Of a stretch of 53,659 nt of DNA, positions 49,757-53,659 are shown one piece after another (within the stretch, counting starts at the first letter, position 1; the number at the start of each line of letters is the position of its first letter). The translations under genes and the position numbers were made by a program. The stretch is from Neobacillus cucumis. Lineage in GTDB: Bacteria; Bacillota; Bacilli; Bacillales; Cytobacillaceae. The DNA is taken from contig NZ_PGVE01000077.1 of assembly GCF_002860255.1 (NCBI RefSeq), forward strand, positions 1 to 53,659, given 5' to 3'. The notes beneath the pieces are model-generated. The model made no database searches. It was not told the origin of the DNA and saw nothing but the letters and a program-made list of their open reading frames with translations.

Positions 49757-51514
49757 ATGAAATGGCTGAACATGCTTAAAGATCGACTTACAAGCTTAAC
49801 CCGTGCAATTGCTCGGTTTCCGTTGACAACGATTTTCCTAGTAGTAGCTGCCATCATTAATGCTTATATGATTACCATGCAAAAAGAAACTCCTAAATTA
49901 CTTCTTACGTTTGTACTGGGCGCGTTCTTGAGCACAGTCGCTCAAGCAGTTTATGAACGATTTTACTCAAAGACTTCCTCCCGGTTCATTTTAATGGGGA
50001 TAGTAGTCTTGCTGACGGGAGGGTACTACCTCATAATTCATCCCGCTCCAAAGATGAGTATGGAAATCGTCATTAGGACCGCAGTTGCTCTATTTGCCTT
50101 GCTTTGGGCTTTTATATGGGTGCCCGTCATTAAAAGCAAGATAAGTTTTAACAAAAGCTTTATGATTGCATTTAAATCTTTTTTTAATTCCCTCTTTTTC
50201 TCAGGTATTATTTACGCTGGAATCGCCATTATCATTACCGCCTTTAATCAATTGATTTTCAAGATGGATTATACAGCATACCCGCATATGGCCAATGTTG
50301 TTTTTGTCCTATTTGCCCCATTGTATTTCCTTTCCTTAATACCTAACTATCCAGTTCGGGAGGAGGAAGGAATTACAGATTCAATGGAACATGCGGCAAA
50401 GTGTCCGAAGTTTTTAGAAATACTCCTATCCTATATCTGTATCCCGCTGCTAGCCATTTTTACTCTCATTCTAGTCGTCTATATTTTTAAAAATATTGGC
50501 GGCGCCTTTTGGTCGGATAACCTTCTCGAACCCATGCTCGTTTCCTATGCTATCACCGTCATTTTGCTTTATATATTAGTTAGTGAGATAGAGAATAAGT
50601 TTACGCTCTTTTTTAGAAAAATCTTTCCCAAAGTGTTAGTACCAATTGTTGTGTTTCAGATTGCCTCGTCGTTCATCAGTTTGAATGAAACGGGTGTCAC
50701 TCATACCCGTTACTATGTCATCTTGTTTGGGGTTTTTGCTGCCATTGCCGGTGTTTTAATGAGCATTTTACCTGTACGGAAAAACGGCCGTATTGCTGCA
50801 CTATTAATTCTCTTTGCTGTTATTTCAATTGTGCCTCCAGTAGATGCATTTACCGTCAGTCGGAATAGCCAGATAGCCACGCTTGAAAAAGAACTATTGA
50901 AATATGACATGCTCGAAAATAATAAAATTAGGCCTTCCGATAAGGTCTCTGAAAAGGATCAAAAGATTATTACGGGTACCGTTCAATACTTAGATCAAAT
51001 GGGCTATTTAAAAGAAATTGATTGGTTTCCGAAAAATTTTGATGTTTATAAGGATTTTTATGATACCTTTGGCTTTCATGAGTATCAGGAGCAGGGGGAT
51101 GAAAATCAATCTGTTTACCTGACGATGGAACCATCCATGCCTATCAATATTGCAGGTTATGATCAATTCGTTCAAGTTGATCTTTATAAATCTGATCCCA
51201 ATAGTGGGGAGAAAATTAGCCATTTTAACAAAGAGGGTAAAACGTTTACTTTGCTAAAAGAGACGAAAGGGAAGCAGATCGATTTGAAATTAATGGGAGA
51301 AAACAGTCAAGAACTGATCCGTTTTAATACCCAGGAGATCTATGATAAGTTCTATCATTACAATGCTACGAAGGGGACGATCACTCCAGAAGAAGCCACA
51401 TTCACAAAGGAAAACAAGCGTGCCAGACTAAAGATTGTGGTTCAAAACGTTAGCATTGAAAAGCAATATGACCAGAATAACGCTGGAATCTATTTGTTTG
51501 TGGAGATTAAATAG
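49757..51514 (+). CDS. DUF4153 family membrane protein
   Basis: A 585-residue protein with about ten to twelve membrane helices up to residue ~370 and a soluble C-terminal domain (~380-585) rich in charged residues (KIRPSDKVSEKDQKII, GYLKEIDWFPKNFDVYKDFYDTFGFHEY). The pattern and the FPLTTIFL...AYMI opening match DUF4153 proteins of Bacillus, of unknown function. The ATG at 49757 has GGAGG at 10 bases; the TTG at 49748 is too close. A hairpin (AAAGGAATT/AATTCCTTT, 49617-49648) lies upstream. A single-gene unit with its own terminator. Confidence 0.8.
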   Translation: MKWLNMLKDRLTSLTRAIARFPLTTIFLVVAAIINAYMITMQKETPKLLLTFVLGAFLSTVAQAVYERFYSKTSSRFILMGIVVLLTGGYYLIIHPAPKMSMEIVIRTAVALFALLWAFIWVPVIKSKISFNKSFMIAFKSFFNSLFFSGIIYAGIAIIITAFNQLIFKMDYTAYPHMANVVFVLFAPLYFLSLIPNYPVREEEGITDSMEHAAKCPKFLEILLSYICIPLLAIFTLILVVYIFKNIGGAFWSDNLLEPMLVSYAITVILLYILVSEIENKFTLFFRKIFPKVLVPIVVFQIASSFISLNETGVTHTRYYVILFGVFAAIAGVLMSILPVRKNGRIAALLILFAVISIVPPVDAFTVSRNSQIATLEKELLKYDMLENNKIRPSDKVSEKDQKIITGTVQYLDQMGYLKEIDWFPKNFDVYKDFYDTFGFHEYQEQGDENQSVYLTMEPSMPINIAGYDQFVQVDLYKSDPNSGEKISHFNKEGKTFTLLKETKGKQIDLKLMGENSQELIRFNTQEIYDKFYHYNATKGTITPEEATFTKENKRARLKIVVQNVSIEKQYDQNNAGIYLFVEIK

Positions 51515-51529
51515 GTCTCTTAAAGGAAA

Positions 51530-51560
51530 GGCCCCTCTAAATGGAGAGGGGTCTTCTTTG
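51530..51560 (+). terminator. Terminator after DUF4153 gene
   Basis: GGCCCCTCT and AGAGGGGTC pair with a short loop, followed by TTCTTTG. Confidence 0.8.
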
Positions 51561-51714
51561 TAGCTTTCATTAGAACTATAAAAGTGAACAGGCATACAGG
51601 TAATTGGAATGAGAGTAATAGGTAAATAGATTGGTTTTTTGAAAACGCGGTCAAAAAATGTCTTTTTCCCTCGAATGCTGTCATTGCAAGTGACAATTAA
51701 GGAAAGGGGGTGAG

Positions 51715-52545
51715 ATGTTGCACTTCCGATCGTTTATTATACCAGCCCTCATGGCTGGAGCCACATTGTTTTTGCCACACCTAGCATCTGCAGAAAAGCC
51801 GGAGACAAGTGGACAGGCTCAAGCAAGTTCCCATTTGGTGGAAGCGCAGCCTTCTTTGAAAAAAGCAGATCATGTTGTAACGAAGGCCAGCGTCCCTTCG
51901 AAACCGCAACAGCCAAAGCCAGTAGTGGAAAAAAAGCCTGTTGTCCCTGTACCCACCAGTAAAGCTCAAGGTCAGGCTGTCCAACGTGGGCTGAAAAAAG
52001 CAGTCTCTGAAAAACAAGACGCGGTACCCAAATCATTGCCTGTTCAGGCAAAAGGAAATGGAAATGGTGATTCTGCAATAAACAGGAATGAAAAGCCTGC
52101 TGTTGTTACGACTGTACAGGTCAAGAAGAGTGTGCCTGTAGCTAAACCGACTGAGGCCGTTGAGGTAAAAAAAACAACCGTTCCAAAGGACCCAGTTCCA
52201 GTTCTAGTTACAGTCGAACTCAAGTCTAAGAAGGTTGAACATATGGAACCGCTTGTGCCTGTGAAACCGAAAAAGGACAAGGTTCCTGCTGAAAAGGACG
52301 AACTTCCAACGGTGGACCAGATGCTTAACCAGACTCAGCGCACGAACGGTTCAGGCGGCGGTCAGTCCAATGACCGTGTTAGCCCAAATTTACATACCAT
52401 TAGCTTTTTAGAAAAATGGTTTGAATGGAATAAGGACTATGAGCTAATGCTTGTCCAGCCATTCCTTTCCCGGTATGACTTAAAGCATCATCAATGGGTA
52501 AATGCACCGCCAGCCCAACCACCGCAAACAGCTCCTTTTTTGTAA
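51715..52545 (+). CDS. Secreted Lys/Val/Pro-rich low-complexity protein
   Basis: A 276-residue protein with a signal peptide (RSFIIPALMAGATLFLPHLASA, cleavage after about residue 26) and a long disordered stretch of K, V, P, E and Q (~30-205), then a folded-looking end FLEKWFEWNKDYELMLVQPF (~229-248) and a proline-rich tail. No enzyme domain is recognised. GGAAAGGGGGTGAG precedes the ATG; a TTG one codon later also fits. The next gene encodes another secreted low-complexity protein, so the pair may act at the cell or spore surface. Confidence 0.65.
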   Translation: MLHFRSFIIPALMAGATLFLPHLASAEKPETSGQAQASSHLVEAQPSLKKADHVVTKASVPSKPQQPKPVVEKKPVVPVPTSKAQGQAVQRGLKKAVSEKQDAVPKSLPVQAKGNGNGDSAINRNEKPAVVTTVQVKKSVPVAKPTEAVEVKKTTVPKDPVPVLVTVELKSKKVEHMEPLVPVKPKKDKVPAEKDELPTVDQMLNQTQRTNGSGGGQSNDRVSPNLHTISFLEKWFEWNKDYELMLVQPFLSRYDLKHHQWVNAPPAQPPQTAPFL

Positions 52546-52602
52546 ACTGTTACCCGCAGCTATAGCCTACGGAACACACAAATCAAAGGAGCGAATTTTA
52601 AA

Positions 52603-53659
52603 ATGAAACATTATTTAAACCCTAATAAAGTTATGAAATCTTTAGTATTAGCAGGAGCATTATCATTTGGAGTTTTTGCAGGAGGCCACTTTACACAAGC
52701 GGCTGGATTTGAGCATGGTAAAGCAGGACACAACGCACATGTGAAAGTTGAAAATGTTGTGAAGCATGTTAACAAGCCTGTTGTTTCTGTAAAGCCAGTT
52801 GTCAAAGAGGTTAAGGTTCAGCCTAAAGCTGAGAAAGTGGTTAAGTCTCAAGCAAGCGTGCATGCGAGCGACACAGCAAAAGAGCATGCGAATCAAGAGC
52901 ACTCTGCTATTTTTAAAACTCCTACCAATACCGACCAGGCCGTAACGGAGAAAGCTCCAGTTCAAAAACCTGTTGTAGAAGAGAAGGCAGAAGCTCAAAC
53001 AACTGAACCTGTTGCTGAAACAACTGAGGTTGAAAAAGAAGAAGTTAAGGCAGAAGCTCCTAAAACAGGAGATGAAGTGTCTGTGAAAGAGGACGAAAAG
53101 TCAACTGAAGTGGAAGCTGATCAAACAGTGAAAACTGAGGAAAAAGACGCTGACGCTGACACAGTAAAAACTGAAGAAAAAGATGACGATGCAGACAAGG
53201 ATGCTGATTCTAAGAAAGCCGTGAAAGACCAAACTGCTGTGGTAAAAACGAAAGACGAAGAAGAAGCAGAAGCTACTTTGGAAGACGTTGAAAAAGAAGA
53301 TGTGAAGTCAACTTTGGAAGACGTTGAAAAAGAAGACGCTGAGTCAACTTTGGAAGATGTTGAAAAAGAAGACGTAGAGCCAACTTTGGAAGATGTTGAA
53401 AAAGAAGCAAAGGTAAATCCTTCTGCTGCAAATAAAGCAAAATCTCAAGCAAGTGCACATGCAAGTGCATCTGCGTGGGCTCATGCGAATAAAGACCACT
53501 CCGCAATCTTTGCTAATGGCGAAGTTTCTGAGCAGCCGGCTGTTGAAGTGGAAGCAGAAGATGAAGCAGTAGCAGCTCCAGAAGTGAAAGACGAAGATCA
53601 AGTTACTACAGAAGAAAAGACTGAAGCAACTGAAGTGGAAGCGGATGATACAGCAGTGG
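52603..53659 (+). CDS. Secreted acidic repeat protein, truncated by the window end
   Basis: At least 352 residues with no stop before the window ends. A signal peptide (KVMKSLVLAGALSFGVFAGG, to about residue 33) is followed by a basic Val/Lys/Pro segment, then an Asp/Glu-rich region. Two copies of a ~24-residue motif, KSQASxHAS...HANxxHSAIF, occur near residues 82-105 and 280-305, and four copies of a 12-residue unit (TLEDVEKEDVKS and variants) start at residue 225. The gene is 57 bases after the previous one with AAAGGAG upstream. Function unknown; the composition suggests an extended surface or matrix protein. Confidence 0.75.
   Translation, partial: MKHYLNPNKVMKSLVLAGALSFGVFAGGHFTQAAGFEHGKAGHNAHVKVENVVKHVNKPVVSVKPVVKEVKVQPKAEKVVKSQASVHASDTAKEHANQEHSAIFKTPTNTDQAVTEKAPVQKPVVEEKAEAQTTEPVAETTEVEKEEVKAEAPKTGDEVSVKEDEKSTEVEADQTVKTEEKDADADTVKTEEKDDDADKDADSKKAVKDQTAVVKTKDEEEAEATLEDVEKEDVKSTLEDVEKEDAESTLEDVEKEDVEPTLEDVEKEAKVNPSAANKAKSQASAHASASAWAHANKDHSAIFANGEVSEQPAVEVEAEDEAVAAPEVKDEDQVTTEEKTEATEVEADDTAV
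53275..53409 (+). repeat. 36-bp tandem repeat inside the acidic secreted protein gene
   Basis: Four units begin at 53275, 53311, 53347 and 53383 with ACTTTGGAAGAYGTTGAAAA; the fourth is incomplete. Units differ at a few third positions and at the last three codons. In-frame, so copy number could vary without breaking the gene. Confidence 0.9.

Noticed and set aside
51749..52280. Minus-strand frames opposite the secreted protein gene
   Set aside because: Low-complexity shadows; the plus-strand gene has a signal peptide and strong ribosome site.
53273..53601. Minus-strand Leu/Phe-rich frames opposite the acidic repeat gene
   Set aside because: They mirror the 36-bp repeat and have no start signals.

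Overview
The window looks like chromosome from a low-GC, endospore-forming Bacillaceae species (Bacillus/Neobacillus-like). The grounds are strong AAGGAGG-type ribosome binding sites, U-tract terminators, CcpA-type cre sites, a LysM-GH18 protein of the spore-lytic kind, a RocB-like peptidase, several DUF3231 proteins and GC-rich palindromic intergenic elements. I see no rRNA, tRNA, CRISPR array or prophage. The species call is inference.

Layout. 1-2.3 kb: a small membrane protein and PspA (LiaH-like envelope-stress pair), surrounded by three copies of a ~130-bp palindromic repeat. 2.3-12.9 kb: a LysM-GH18 hydrolase, a heterodimeric ABC exporter with one degenerate ATP site, a small unknown protein, an EcsC-family protein, an FAD amine/amino-acid oxidase-like enzyme and a YhgE/Pip membrane protein. 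Two arrays of short repeats with a period of about 21 bp flank the EcsC gene. 12.9-24.1 kb: a PrpR-type regulator that has lost the GAFTGA and Walker B signals, then a catabolic operon of DUF1537 acid-sugar kinase, iron alcohol dehydrogenase, DapA-family aldolase, PdxA2-like dehydrogenase, a sialidase-like beta-propeller protein and an SLC13-type permease. An esterase and a TerC/YjbE membrane protein have been inserted between regulator and operon. The ~210-bp intergenic region is duplicated at both ends of this insert, leaving a decayed copy of the kinase 5' end. 24.4-27.3 kb: RocB-like peptidase and a TDT-family transporter.

27.4-42.5 kb is a polyol island best read as tetritol (erythritol/threitol) catabolism. 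A DeoR regulator and a divergent zinc alcohol dehydrogenase occur twice as close paralogues with matching promoters, operators and cre sites. Around them lie a polyol-permease-family MFS transporter, an SDR dehydrogenase, an RpiB-family isomerase, DhaK and DhaL, GlpX and transketolase. The inferred route is tetritol to erythrulose, to erythrulose phosphate, to erythrose 4-phosphate, which GlpX (possibly acting on sedoheptulose bisphosphate) and transketolase then drain into the pentose phosphate pathway. An IS3/IS150-family element with a canonical A AAA AAG frameshift site sits in the loop of a former terminator hairpin between the two halves.

42.6-53.7 kb: three DUF3231 loci (one two-domain, one single-domain, one frameshifted), a ChrA chromate transporter, an AlkD-like DNA alkylation repair protein, two small membrane proteins, an unusual fusion of two excisionase-like helix-turn-helix domains to an RNase H fold, a DUF4153 membrane protein, and two secreted low-complexity proteins, the second cut by the window end.

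Two neighbouring modules, one for four-carbon acid sugars and one apparently for four-carbon polyols, make this a likely C4-sugar accessory region. The most novel candidates are the acid-sugar operon of unknown substrate, the tetritol island with its own erythrose-4-phosphate sink, and the HTH-HTH-RNase H protein.
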